This document shows positions 21,191-31,995 of a stretch of DNA of 64,000 nucleotides, in pieces; the stretch's first letter is position 1; each line of letters begins with the position of its first letter. The notes beneath the pieces are model-generated. The model ran no database searches, was not told the DNA's origin, and was given only the letters and a program-made list of their open reading frames with translations. Location of the stretch: NCBI RefSeq assembly GCF_023147585.1, contig NZ_JAHXOZ010000002.1, positions 72,415-136,414 of the forward strand, in the 5' to 3' direction. The stretch comes from Micrococcus sp. EYE_212 (GTDB lineage Bacteria; Actinomycetota; Actinomycetes; Actinomycetales; Micrococcaceae). Made by a program: the position numbers and the translations under genes.

Positions 21191-22187
21191 CGCGCCCGAG
21201 ACCGCCGGGCGCCCCGCCGTCACGCCCGGAGCCGCCGCCCCCGTCATCCGCGCGCGCGGCCTGCGCAAGCAGTACGGGGACTTCCACGCGGTCAAGGGCA
21301 TCGACCTCGACGTGCGCCCGGGGGAGTGCTTCGGCCTGCTCGGGCCCAACGGCGCGGGCAAGTCCACCACGATGCGCATGCTCGCCGGCACGTCGCAGCG
21401 GACGGCGGGCGAGCTGAGCATCATGGGCATCGACCCGGAGGATGACGGCCCCGCCGTCCGTGCGCACCTGGGCGTGGTGCCCCAGCAGGACAACCTCGAC
21501 GAGGAGCTCACGGCGCGGGAGAACATCCTCATCTACGGCCGCTACTTCGGCTTGCCGTACTCCTACCTCAAGCCCAAGGCGCAGGAGCTGCTCGAGTTCG
21601 CCCAGCTCACCGAGAAGGCCGACGCCAAGGTCACCGACCTCTCCGGCGGCATGAAGCGCCGCCTCGTGATCGCCCGGGCGCTCGTCAACGAGCCGGCCCT
21701 GTTCCTCCTGGACGAGCCCACCACGGGCCTGGACCCCCAGGCCCGCCACACCCTGTGGGACCGCCTCTACCGGCTCAAGGAGCGTGGCACCACCCTCCTG
21801 CTCACCACGCACTACATGGACGAGGCGGAGCAGCTGTGCGACCGGCTCGTGGTGGTGGACGCGGGCGAGATCATGGCGGCCGGCACGCCCGCGGAGCTCA
21901 TCCGCGAGCACGCCTCCCGCGAGGTCCTGGAGGCCCGCTTCGGCACGGACCGCAACGAGGCCGCCGCCCGCACCCTGCAGGCCCACGTGGGCGACGGCGT
22001 CGTGCACCGCGTGGAGGTCCTGCCCGACCGCGTCCTCCTCTACGCCGAGCGCGCGGACGACCTCCAGCACGCGCTCCAGCGACTCGTCGACGACGGCGCC
22101 GTGCCCGCCCCCGCCACCACCCTCACCCGCCGCGCGAGCCTCGAGGACGTGTTCCTCATCCTCACCGGCCGCACCCTGGTGGACTGA
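21165..22187 (+). CDS. ABC exporter ATP-binding protein, DrrA/NodI type
   Basis: This 340-residue ATPase partners with the fused ABC-2 permease directly downstream (3-nt gap). Walker A is [10 protein letters not shown] (about residues 65-74), the Q-loop lies in [18 protein letters not shown], the signature is [15 protein letters not shown], Walker B is [16 protein letters not shown], and the H-loop is [14 protein letters not shown]. The C-terminal domain ([15 protein letters not shown]) is the DrrA/NodI-type extension. The family exports drugs, lipids or polysaccharides; the substrate here is unknown. Translation starts at a GTG inside the end of folD with no Shine-Dalgarno sequence of note but with a -10 just upstream. 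Confidence 0.93.
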   Translation: MSHTTPSADAPETAGRPAVTPGAAAPVIRARGLRKQYGDFHAVKGIDLDVRPGECFGLLGPNGAGKSTTMRMLAGTSQRTAGELSIMGIDPEDDGPAVRAHLGVVPQQDNLDEELTARENILIYGRYFGLPYSYLKPKAQELLEFAQLTEKADAKVTDLSGGMKRRLVIARALVNEPALFLLDEPTTGLDPQARHTLWDRLYRLKERGTTLLLTTHYMDEAEQLCDRLVVVDAGEIMAAGTPAELIREHASREVLEARFGTDRNEAAARTLQAHVGDGVVHRVEVLPDRVLLYAERADDLQHALQRLVDDGAVPAPATTLTRRASLEDVFLILTGRTLVD

Positions 22188-22190
22188 GCC

Positions 22191-24080
22191 GTGGCCGCCT
22201 CCGCCTCCACCCCGCCCGCCCCGGACTCGCCCCCGACGACGGCGCCCGCCGCCGCCCCGACGACCGCCGCCCCGACGACCGCCGGCCCCCTGCGGCCCCC
22301 GATCTCCGCGGCCGAGAGCGCCGAGCGCGTGCGGGCCCGTGGCGTGCTCTTCTACGCCGAGCACACGTTGCGGACCATGCGCCGCTACGGGGCGGTCCTG
22401 ATCGTCGGCGCGCTCGGCGAGCCGCTCCTCTACCTGCTCGCCATGGGCCTCGGGCTCGCCCAGCTCATGGGCGGCGGCGCCCCGCAGGAGGTCCTCGGCG
22501 GCGTCTCCTACGTCGCGTTCATCGCCCCCGCGCTGCTGGCCTCGGGCGCCCTGATGACGGCCTCCGTGGAGTTCTCCTACCCCGTCATGGGCGGGTTCCA
22601 GTGGCACAGGACGTACTACGCCGCGCAGGCCACCCCGCTGTCCCCGGCGCAGATCGCGCTCGGGCACCTCGCGGCCGTGAGCCTGCGGTTCCTCTTCCAG
22701 GCGGCCGTATTCTTCGCGGTCATGCTGGCCTTCGGCGTGGTCTCGAGCCCGTGGGGCTGGCTGCAGGTGCTCACGGCCACGCTCGGCGGCCTGGCCGTGG
22801 GCGCGCCGATCATGGCGTTCGCGGCGTCCCTCACGGAGGACAGGGGCCAGTTCGCCACCCTGCAGCGCCTCGTGATCATGCCGCTGTTCCTCTTCTCGGC
22901 CACGTTCTACCCGCTCGACGCCCTGCCCGTGGGGCTGCGGTGGATCGGCTGGATCTCCCCGCAGTGGCACGCCGCCCAGCTCGGCCGCGTGCTCTCCTAC
23001 GGCATGGCCGAGCCCGCCTGGCTCACGGCCGTGCACCTGCTCGTCCTGCTCGCCCTCGCCGGCATCGGCACGTGGCTCGCCGTCCGCGTCTACACGCGCC
23101 GGCTCGGCTGGAGGCGGGGTGCCCCGGATCGCGACGCCGTCGCCGTGCCCCGCACGCGCACCGCCTCCCGCCTCGGGGGGAGGCCGAGCCCCGCCGAGGC
23201 GGCGTCGGCCGCCCGGCCCGGCGCGTCGTCGTCCGCGGCGGTGGGGTCGGCCGCGGACGCCGTGCCGCCCATGCCGCCCATCACGGTGCGCCGCGGCCCG
23301 CTGTCCGGCATGTACTCGGGGAACGTGCGGGCCGTCATGGAGCGGGCCCTCCTCTCCCTGAAGTCCAACAACTGGGTGGTGTTCTTCTCCGGCTTCTTCG
23401 AGCCGGTGCTGTACCTGGCCTCGATGGGCATCGGCCTGGGCACGCTCGTCGGCGACGTCACGGGGCCCGACGGCACGCCCGTCCCGTACGGCATGTTCAT
23501 CGCCCCGGCGCTGCTGGCGGTCTCCGCGATGAACGGCGCGATCTACGACTCCACGTGGAACGTGTTCTTCAAGCTGCGCTACGCCAAGACGTACCAGACC
23601 ATGCTCGCCACCCGGCTGGGGCCGCTGGACGTGGCCGTCGGCGAGATCGCCATGGCCCTGCTGCGCGGGCTCATCTACGCGGTCGGGTTCCTGATCGTCA
23701 TGACGGTCGCCGGCCTGGTCACGTCGTGGACGGCCGTGCTCATGATCCCGGGCGCGCTGCTGGTGGCGCTCGGCTTCGCCTCCCTGGGCATGGCGGTCAC
23801 CAGCTTCATGAAGACGTTCCAGCACATGGACTGGATCCAGATCGTCCTCATGCCGATGTTCCTCTTCTCCGCCACGTTCTTCCCGCTCAGCGTGTATCCG
23901 CCGGCCATCCAGGGGGTCATCCAGGTGTTCCCGCTGTGGCACGCCGTGGAGATGATGCGCGCGCTCGCGGTGGGTGTGATGACGTGGGGCACGCTCGGGC
24001 ACGTCGCCTACTTCGTGGCGATGGCCGCCGTGGGCGTGTGGCTCACCTCGCGGCGGCTGGGCGCGCTGTTCCTGCGCTGA
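22191..24080 (+). CDS. Fused double ABC-2 type permease
   Basis: This 629-residue protein contains two complete ABC-2 permease domains in one reading frame, where relatives have two proteins of about 250-280 residues. The first domain spans about residues 52-305 and the second about 375-629, joined by an Ala/Pro/Arg-rich linker. The halves are clearly homologous: both contain FIAPALLA and then MPLFLFSATFYPL or MPMFLFSATFFPL, followed by a WHA motif near the end. Each half has about six transmembrane helices. With the upstream ATPase it would form an exporter in which the permease dimer is covalently linked. GTG 22191 lies 3 nt after the ATPase stop. Confidence 0.92.
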   Translation: MAASASTPPAPDSPPTTAPAAAPTTAAPTTAGPLRPPISAAESAERVRARGVLFYAEHTLRTMRRYGAVLIVGALGEPLLYLLAMGLGLAQLMGGGAPQEVLGGVSYVAFIAPALLASGALMTASVEFSYPVMGGFQWHRTYYAAQATPLSPAQIALGHLAAVSLRFLFQAAVFFAVMLAFGVVSSPWGWLQVLTATLGGLAVGAPIMAFAASLTEDRGQFATLQRLVIMPLFLFSATFYPLDALPVGLRWIGWISPQWHAAQLGRVLSYGMAEPAWLTAVHLLVLLALAGIGTWLAVRVYTRRLGWRRGAPDRDAVAVPRTRTASRLGGRPSPAEAASAARPGASSSAAVGSAADAVPPMPPITVRRGPLSGMYSGNVRAVMERALLSLKSNNWVVFFSGFFEPVLYLASMGIGLGTLVGDVTGPDGTPVPYGMFIAPALLAVSAMNGAIYDSTWNVFFKLRYAKTYQTMLATRLGPLDVAVGEIAMALLRGLIYAVGFLIVMTVAGLVTSWTAVLMIPGALLVALGFASLGMAVTSFMKTFQHMDWIQIVLMPMFLFSATFFPLSVYPPAIQGVIQVFPLWHAVEMMRALAVGVMTWGTLGHVAYFVAMAAVGVWLTSRRLGALFLR

Positions 24081-24117
24081 GGGTGCCCGGCCCGGTGCCG
24101 CGCGTCGGCGGTGCCGC

Positions 24118-25605
24118 TCAGGCCGCGCGGGCCCGGGACCGACGGCGGCGCAGCAGGTCCGCGCCCGCGGAGACCAGCACGAGGGCCCAGCTGCCGGCCA
24201 CCACCGCCAGCGCGCTGCCGCCCGCCACGCCGTACTCGTGGGCGGTGGGGGCGTGGCCCGTGCCCGCGAGGGCGGAGAAGTACACGCCGGTGACCATGGC
24301 CAGGCCGATCGAGGTGCCCACGCGCTGCGCGGTCTGGGCGACGCCGCCGGCCGACCCCGCCTCCTCGGGGAGGACGTCGTCCATCATGAGCACCTGGGCG
24401 CTCGTCATGATGAGCGCCTGGGACGCGCCCTGCGGGATGAGCAGCGCGGCGAGCGTCCAGAGGGGCCACGCGCCGTCGGCCACGCGGACGAAGGCGAGCA
24501 TGAGGGCGAGCATGGAGGCCACGCCCAGGGCCGCGCCCGTGAACACGAACCACGGGCCGAACCGGTGCACCTGCGAGCCGATCCACGTGGAGGACGCCGT
24601 CACCAGGAGGGCGGAGGCCAGGGTGATCATGCCCGCCGCGAGGGCGGAGTGCCCCAGGCCCTGCTGCACGAACACCGCGATGACGGCGAACGCGCCCGGC
24701 ATGGTGCCCATGTAGACGGAGGTGTGCAGGGTGGCGAACGTGAACGAGGGGCGCCGCAGCAGGGCCGGGTCCACCATGGGGTGGACCCCCGTGTGCGGGG
24801 CGGCGGCCCGCACCCGCTTCTCCCACAGCCACCACGCGGTGAGGAGGGCGGCCGCCACGGCCAGCAGCCACCAGGTGCCCGGTAGGATGAACGGGAGCAT
24901 GAGGGACACGGTGGCCGCCCCCAGCAGCACGACGCCGACGGGATCCAGGGCGCGCAGCCCGCGCGGGACGACGGCGGCGGTCCGCGTCGGCGGGTGCAGC
25001 CACAGCACGCCCAGGAGCAGGGCGAGCAGCCCGATCGGGGCGTTGACGAGGAACGACGCGCGCCACCCCGCCTCCGGACCGAGCAGCCCCATGAGCAGCC
25101 CGCCCAGGAGCGGCCCCACCGCCACGCCCAGGCCGATCACGGTGCCGAACATCCCGTAGGCCGTGCCGCGCGCCCGCCCGGAGAAGGTGGACTGGATGAC
25201 CCCGATGATCTGCGGGTTGAACAGTCCCGCGCCGATGCCCATCAGGAGCCGGGCACCGTTGAGCACCACGGGGCTCCAGGCCAGGCCCGCGAGCAGCGAG
25301 CCGAGGACGTAGACCGCGATCCCGGCGAGGAACAACGGCTTGCGGCCCCACAGGTCGCCGGCCCGTCCGGCCGCCACGAGGACGACGCCGAACGTGAGGG
25401 TGTAGCCCGAGAGCACCCACTGGAGGTCCGCGCTGCTCGCCCCCAGGCCCGCCTCGATCGCGGGCAGGGCCACGTTCACCACGGACACGCTCATGAGCGC
25501 CAGGAACAGCGGCATCAGGAGGATCGCGAGCACGCGCCGCTGCTCCGGGGTGAAGTGGGCGTCTGCGGGGCCGGGCGCGGCCGCGGGAGAGGAGGTGGGG
25601 GTCAC
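24118..25605 (-). CDS. MFS multidrug-type transporter, DHA2 family (14 TM)
   Basis: This 495-residue inner-membrane protein has the length and hydrophobic pattern of the 14-helix DHA2 (EmrB/QacA) drug:H+ antiporters. Family motifs include LALMSVSVVNVALPAIEAGL in the first helix and LVAAGRAGDLWGRKPLFLAG, which is motif A between helices 2 and 3. GLGVAVGPLLGGLL is the motif C-like antiporter signature in helix 5. The substrate is unknown. GTG 25605 has TATCCT 6 nt upstream, predicting leaderless expression, and an imperfect inverted repeat lies just upstream of it. No regulator gene is adjacent. Confidence 0.9.
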   Translation of the reverse strand: MTPTSSPAAAPGPADAHFTPEQRRVLAILLMPLFLALMSVSVVNVALPAIEAGLGASSADLQWVLSGYTLTFGVVLVAAGRAGDLWGRKPLFLAGIAVYVLGSLLAGLAWSPVVLNGARLLMGIGAGLFNPQIIGVIQSTFSGRARGTAYGMFGTVIGLGVAVGPLLGGLLMGLLGPEAGWRASFLVNAPIGLLALLLGVLWLHPPTRTAAVVPRGLRALDPVGVVLLGAATVSLMLPFILPGTWWLLAVAAALLTAWWLWEKRVRAAAPHTGVHPMVDPALLRRPSFTFATLHTSVYMGTMPGAFAVIAVFVQQGLGHSALAAGMITLASALLVTASSTWIGSQVHRFGPWFVFTGAALGVASMLALMLAFVRVADGAWPLWTLAALLIPQGASQALIMTSAQVLMMDDVLPEEAGSAGGVAQTAQRVGTSIGLAMVTGVYFSALAGTGHAPTAHEYGVAGGSALAVVAGSWALVLVSAGADLLRRRRSRARAA

Positions 25606-25611
25606 CGCCCA

Positions 25612-25617
25612 AGGATA
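25612..25617 (-). promoter_or_regulatory. -10 element of the MFS transporter gene, leaderless type
   Basis: TATCCT on the minus strand ends 6 nt before GTG 25605. Confidence 0.6.
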
Positions 25618-25625
25618 GGGCCCGT

Positions 25626-25651
25626 GCGCCGCTCGATTCGGAGCGCGGCGC
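25626..25651. promoter_or_regulatory. Imperfect inverted repeat, possible operator
   Basis: GCGCCGCTC (25626-25634) is inverted at 25641-25651 with a 2-nt bulge. It covers the expected -35 region of the MFS gene. An operator role is inference only. Confidence 0.3.
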
Positions 25652-25703
25652 CCGCGTGCGGGATGATGGTGGCCAGCCTCGTCCGCCTCCCGTCAGGATC
25701 CCC

Positions 25704-26224
25704 ATGTCCAGCAGCCTGCCCACCGGTTCCGCCGCTCCCAGCCGTCGCGCCCGCGCCTCCCGCGCGGGACTGCCCATCGGCTCCACCGCCTTCACGGTGA
25801 TGATCATCGTGCTCCTGGTGGCCATCGTCTTCGCGGCCAACGCGAACGACGTCATCGGCTGGCTCGTGGTGGCCATCGCCGCGGGGTGGCTGGTCTTCGC
25901 GGTGATCGTGTTCCTGCAGCTGCGCGCGGGCGTGCGCTCGGCGGCGGCCACGGTGGACCGCACCGTGGACACGGTGCGCGCCGACGTCGCCGCCCTCGGC
26001 AAGCCCATGGTGCGGGGCGAGACCGTGGAGCCTGTGGTCGACCCGATGCGGGACACCAAGCTGGACCACTCCTTCAAGATCGTCCAGGTGCAGGCCCGCG
26101 TGGTGAAGGAGCAGCTCGCCGCGGAGGGCGGCATGGACCGCGAGATGGTGGACCGCGCCCTCGAGACCATCCACATCACCTCCGCCAACGCGCGGGACAT
26201 GCTGACGGACGACGGGGCCGCGCG

Positions 26225-26228
<4 letters not shown>
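25704..26228 (+). CDS. Conserved-looking two-TM protein upstream of xth
   Basis: I do not recognise this 174-residue protein. It has two hydrophobic helices (about residues 33-50 and 57-80, split by NANDVIG). A soluble C-terminal half follows, with VRSAAATVDRTVDTVRADVAALG and later HSFKIVQVQARVVKEQLA, likely helical. ATG 25704 was chosen over the in-frame upstream start at 25656. Its stop overlaps the exonuclease III start by 4 nt (ATGA), so the two genes are translationally coupled. That coupling supports it being a real gene. Confidence 0.75.
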
Positions 26229-28232
<2,004 letters not shown>

Positions 28233-28381
28233 GGCCGCTCCTCCCTTCGTCGCGGCAGGATCATCCCCGCGGGGGAGGCGCCCGACCCGGGCCCTGTGTC
28301 ACGCTGGGGCCGGCGCCCGCGACGGGCGGGCGCCGCCCGCCCCGTGCACGGGACGCGGGCCTCAGCGCAGAGGGAGAGCAC

Positions 28382-29143
28382 GTGAGCCACACCGTCCACA
28401 CGACCGCGGGGGCACGCCCCCCGGGTGATGCGATGCCGTTCGGCGGGGTCGAGCCGATCCTGGAGACCGAGAACCTGGTGAAGGTCTACGGTCGCGGCGA
28501 GTCCCGCTTCGACGCGCTCAAGGGCGTCACCCTCCAGCTGCGCGCGGGGGAGTCCGTGGCCGTCGTGGGCAAGTCCGGCTCGGGCAAGTCCACCCTCATG
28601 CACCTGCTCGCGCTGCTGGACCGCCCGACCTCCGGCGTCGTCGCGATGGACGGCCGGCCGGTCTCGGGCGTGAGCCCTGCCGAGGTGTCCCGCCTGCGCA
28701 ACGCGACCTTCGGGTTCGTGTTCCAGCAGTTCTTCCTCAACGGGAACCAGAGCGTGCTGGAGAACGTGGTGCTGCCGCTCAAGATCGCGGGCGTGCCCCG
28801 CCGCGAGCGCCGGGAGCGCGGCATGGACGTGCTCGCCCAGCTCGGGATGGCGGACAAGGCCGGCAACCGGGCCACCGACCTCTCGGGCGGCCAGAAGCAG
28901 CGCGTGTGCATCGCCCGCGCCCTGGTCAACCGCCCCACGGTGCTCTTCGCGGACGAGCCCACGGGCAACCTGGACTCGGCCACCTCGCGGTCCGTGGAGG
29001 ACATCCTCTTCGGCCTCCAGCGGGAGCAGGGCATCACCCTCGTGGTGGTCACGCACGACGACGACCTCGCGGCACGCTGCGACCGTCGGCTCGTGATGCA
29101 GGACGGGATGATCGTGGACGAGGAGTCGGGGGCGCGCGCATGA
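28382..29143 (+). CDS. ABC transporter ATP-binding protein, MacB/LolD type
   Basis: This 253-residue ATPase pairs with the FtsX-like permease that follows. Walker A is GKSGSGKST (about residues 61-69), the Q-loop segment is FVFQQFFLNGNQSVLENV, the signature is LSGGQKQRVCIARAL, and Walker B is VLFADEPTGNLDS. The LFADEPTGNLD sequence is characteristic of the MacB/LolD/FtsE clade, which drives mechanotransmission rather than classical substrate import. GTG 28382 follows an AGGGAG ribosome-binding site. The 149-nt gap upstream contains GC-rich inverted repeats but no clear terminator for trpS. Confidence 0.92.
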   Translation: MSHTVHTTAGARPPGDAMPFGGVEPILETENLVKVYGRGESRFDALKGVTLQLRAGESVAVVGKSGSGKSTLMHLLALLDRPTSGVVAMDGRPVSGVSPAEVSRLRNATFGFVFQQFFLNGNQSVLENVVLPLKIAGVPRRERRERGMDVLAQLGMADKAGNRATDLSGGQKQRVCIARALVNRPTVLFADEPTGNLDSATSRSVEDILFGLQREQGITLVVVTHDDDLAARCDRRLVMQDGMIVDEESGARA

Positions 29144-30423
29144 GGACCACGGACCTGGTGGGCACCGCGCTCGCCAACACGATGCGCTCCAAGCTGCGCA
29201 CCTTCCTGACCGTGATCGCGATCGTGATCGGCGCGTTCACCCTCACCCTGACCACGGGCCTCGGCGCCGGCATCAACAAGTACGTGGACAACATGGTGGA
29301 GGGCTTCGGCGCCCCGGACGAGATGACCGTGACCAAGCAGGCGGACATGGGCAGCGGGTTCTCCATGGGCGGGGCGCCCTCCGAGTACGACCCCGAGGGG
29401 GCCTCCTCCGGGGAGATGTTCGGCATGCCCCTGCTCACGGGGAAGGACCTCGAGACGATCCGGGACGCCGAGCACGTGACGGCCGTGGAGACCGCCCGCC
29501 TCGTGGAGCCGGAGTTCATCGAGGGCGCGGACGGCCGCCAGTGGGCCGTGCCCTTCATGGGAGCCTCGTACGAGATCGGCACGCTCTCCATGGCCGCCGG
29601 ACGCGAGCCCGCCGAGGACGCGGCCGAGATCACGGTGCCGACGGACTGGGTCGAGGCGCTGGGCGGCACGGAGCCTGAGGACGTCCTCGGGCAGACGGTG
29701 ACCCTGGTGGCCGCGGATCCGCTGGGCGAGCAGAGCGGGATGGAGGCGGAGGTGGTCGGCGTGACCGAGGCCGTCGCCTCGGGCTCGGGTGTCGGGCCGG
29801 TGCCCTCCCGCGCCGTCGAGGACCGCCTGCACGAGATCCAGACCGCAGGGCTGCCCGAGGAGCAGCGCGACACCTACTTCTCCGCCACGGTGACGGTGGA
29901 GGGCATGCCCGAGAACGAGGCGGCCGTGCAGGCGGCCCTCGCGGAGCAGGGCTACTCCGCCCAGACCCTCGAGGACCAGCTCGGCGTGATCCGAGGGATC
30001 ATCGACGCGGTGACGTGGGTGCTCAACGGCTTCGCCCTGATCGCCCTGCTGGCGGCCAGCTTCGGCATCATCAACACCCTCCTCATGGCGGTGCAGGAGC
30101 GCACCCGGGAGATCGGCCTCATGAAGGCCCTCGGCATGACGGGCGGCCGGATCTTCGGGCTCTTCACCCTGGAGGCCGTGATGATCGGCCTGCTGGGGTC
30201 GCTGATCGGCATCGGGCTGGGCGTGGCCGTGGGCCTGACCGCGAACGCGCTGCTCACGCAGGGCGCCCTGAGCGGGGTCACCGGCTTGGTGCTGTACGCC
30301 GTCGAGCCGCTCTCCCTGCTGCTGATCGCCCTGCTGATCCTGGCGATCGCGTTCCTGGCCGGCACCCTTCCCGCCGCCCGGGCCGCCCGCAAGGACCCCA
30401 TCGAGGCACTGCGCTACGAGTGA
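29140..30423 (+). CDS. MacB-like ABC permease (FtsX domain)
   Basis: The 427-residue protein has the MacB layout. An N-terminal helix (LRTFLTVIAIVIGAFTLTLT, about residues 17-36) is followed by a large extracytoplasmic MacB_PCD domain (about 40-290). A C-terminal FtsX domain with three helices begins near ITWVLNGFALIALLA-like sequence at about residue 290. The loop RTREIGLMKALGMTGGRIFGLF and the terminal ARKDPIEALRYE are typical. The start codon overlaps the ATPase stop by 4 nt. The pair probably exports or extracts a hydrophobic or peptide substrate, or transmits a signal across the membrane; the substrate is not predictable. Confidence 0.92.
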   Translation: MRTTDLVGTALANTMRSKLRTFLTVIAIVIGAFTLTLTTGLGAGINKYVDNMVEGFGAPDEMTVTKQADMGSGFSMGGAPSEYDPEGASSGEMFGMPLLTGKDLETIRDAEHVTAVETARLVEPEFIEGADGRQWAVPFMGASYEIGTLSMAAGREPAEDAAEITVPTDWVEALGGTEPEDVLGQTVTLVAADPLGEQSGMEAEVVGVTEAVASGSGVGPVPSRAVEDRLHEIQTAGLPEEQRDTYFSATVTVEGMPENEAAVQAALAEQGYSAQTLEDQLGVIRGIIDAVTWVLNGFALIALLAASFGIINTLLMAVQERTREIGLMKALGMTGGRIFGLFTLEAVMIGLLGSLIGIGLGVAVGLTANALLTQGALSGVTGLVLYAVEPLSLLLIALLILAIAFLAGTLPAARAARKDPIEALRYE

Positions 30424-30470
30424 GCGGCCCCGCCCACGCCTGAGTCCACCATCCCCTGAGAGGAACCGAC

Positions 30471-31154
30471 ATGACGACCACCCCTCCCCAGAACCCGAGC
30501 CCCTACGGTGAGCCCGACCCGATCGACCGGCCCCAGTACTCCACTCCGGGCCAGTACCCCGCCGCAGGCCAGTACCCCGCGCCCAGCCAGGACCCCGCAC
30601 CGGGCACGGCCCCCGGCTCGCGGTACGGCACCCAGCCGTACGCACCGATGGGCCAGGGCGGTGTCCTCCCCGAGCCCCGCCGGCACCGCACCCTGCTGAC
30701 CCTCACCCTGGCGTCCGCGGCGCTGTGGCTGCTCGCGAACGTCCCCCCGCTCTTCGGACTCGACGACATGATGCGCGTGGTCCGCGAGTCCGTCTCGGCC
30801 GAGGGCGGCGTTCCGCCGGAGGACGTCGACAGGTTCGAGGCCTTCTTCCGGGCCTCGTTCATCGGCGGCGTCGTGGTGGCCCTGCTGATCGGCCTCGCCG
30901 TGTACGCCCTCGTGTACTTCGGCCTTCGGGCCGTGAAGAACTGGGCGCGGATCGTGGGCATCGTCGCCGCGATCCTGGGCACGCTCGGCGCCCTCGCCGG
31001 ACTCCTCAGCTTCACCACGTTCCCCGGCCTCGCGGGCGTGATCGCGTCCCTGGCCAGCCTCGGCCTCCTGGTCGTGAACATCCTGTGGCTGGTGAACGCG
31101 TTCAGTGGCGAGGAGGCCGCCTACACCCGGCAGGGCCGCCCCGCCGGCGCCTGA
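30471..31154 (+). CDS. Pro/Tyr-rich N-terminus, four-TM membrane protein
   Basis: This 227-residue protein has a Pro/Gln/Tyr-rich cytoplasmic N-terminus of about 65 residues, with repeated GQYPA units (PGQYPAAGQYPAPSQ). About four transmembrane helices follow: ALWLLANVPPLFGL, FIGGVVVALLIGLAVYALVYF, IVGIVAAILGTLGALAGLL and a final one near LASLGLLVVNILWLV. The layout resembles many actinobacterial envelope proteins of unknown role. The ATG follows a GAGAGG ribosome-binding site 47 nt after the MacB-like permease, so it may belong to that operon. Confidence 0.82.
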   Translation: MTTTPPQNPSPYGEPDPIDRPQYSTPGQYPAAGQYPAPSQDPAPGTAPGSRYGTQPYAPMGQGGVLPEPRRHRTLLTLTLASAALWLLANVPPLFGLDDMMRVVRESVSAEGGVPPEDVDRFEAFFRASFIGGVVVALLIGLAVYALVYFGLRAVKNWARIVGIVAAILGTLGALAGLLSFTTFPGLAGVIASLASLGLLVVNILWLVNAFSGEEAAYTRQGRPAGA

Positions 31155-31341
31155 CCTCGGCGCTCGACCGTCGCGGACCCTCCACCCTCGCCTGCCCGTT
31201 CCGTGAGCGCATCCGGCTCCGCCGCGACGCACGGTGCTCAGCGGACCCCGGCCGACCGGAACGACTCCCGCACCGGAGGGGGAATCCCTGAACAGTCCCC
31301 CTCCTGTGCGGGTGTCGTCGCATCCGGGGGAGGATGGGGAC

Positions 31342-31896
31342 ATGCACGCGCACCCCTCTGACTCCTCGCCCGCGGGCGCCGACCCGGCGCCCGAGACGTC
31401 CCTCGACGCCGCCGCCGTCCACGACCGCGTGGTCCGCCGCCCGATCCGTCGCCTTCAGTTCCTGACGCTCGTGACGGGGGTGCTCAGCGCCGCCGCCACG
31501 GCGGGCGTGCTCGCCCTCCAGTCGGTCTCGGGCTACGCCCGCGCGGTGCTCGAGGCGCGTGCGTGGGGGGCGGTGGCGGTGACGGACGCCGACGTCGCCT
31601 CCTTCCTCACCCCGCCGGGGCTGCTGCCGGCCGCCGTCGTGGGGATCCTGGCGGCCACCGCGCTCCTGATGTGGGGCGCGGCGCGCCTGATCGGCGCCAC
31701 CCGCTGGGTCGGCACGGTGCTCGTGGGGATCGGCCTGCTCACCGCGGCCTTCTGGATGGTCGACGGCGGCCGCATGGTCGCCGCCGGAGGGGCGGGGCCC
31801 CTCGTGCTCGCGTCGGTGGTGGCCATGCTCATCGCGTGCGCGGCGTGGCTGTTCATCACGCATCTGCGCTCCACCCGCGACGCCTTCGACGGCTGA
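31342..31896 (+). CDS. Four-TM membrane protein, unknown function
   Basis: I do not recognise a family for this 184-residue protein. After a hydrophilic N-terminus of about 35 residues it has four hydrophobic segments: LQFLTLVTGVLSAAATAGVLA, LLPAAVVGILAATALLMWGA, WVGTVLVGIGLLTAAFWMV and LVLASVVAMLIACAAWLFI. ATG 31342 follows GGGGGAGG and is preferred over an in-frame upstream start at 31234. The same purine-rich stretch reads GAGGAT 6 nt before the ATG, so a leaderless start is an alternative. A strong terminator follows the gene. Confidence 0.78.
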   Translation: MHAHPSDSSPAGADPAPETSLDAAAVHDRVVRRPIRRLQFLTLVTGVLSAAATAGVLALQSVSGYARAVLEARAWGAVAVTDADVASFLTPPGLLPAAVVGILAATALLMWGAARLIGATRWVGTVLVGIGLLTAAFWMVDGGRMVAAGGAGPLVLASVVAMLIACAAWLFITHLRSTRDAFDG

Positions 31897-31918
31897 GCCG
31901 CGACCCCGTGGACGCAGA

Positions 31919-31958
31919 ACGGCGGCCCGTCTCCCCGCGTGGGGAGACGGGCCGCCGT
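31919..31958. terminator. Perfect 18-bp hairpin between a membrane-protein gene and sdhB
   Basis: Arms 31919-31936 and 31941-31958 pair perfectly around a 4-nt loop. Being between convergent genes, it probably ends both transcripts, including the sdhCDAB mRNA. Confidence 0.8.
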
Positions 31959-31995
31959 CGTGGTGGCGAGGCCCGGGAGCCCGGGCCTCAGTCGA

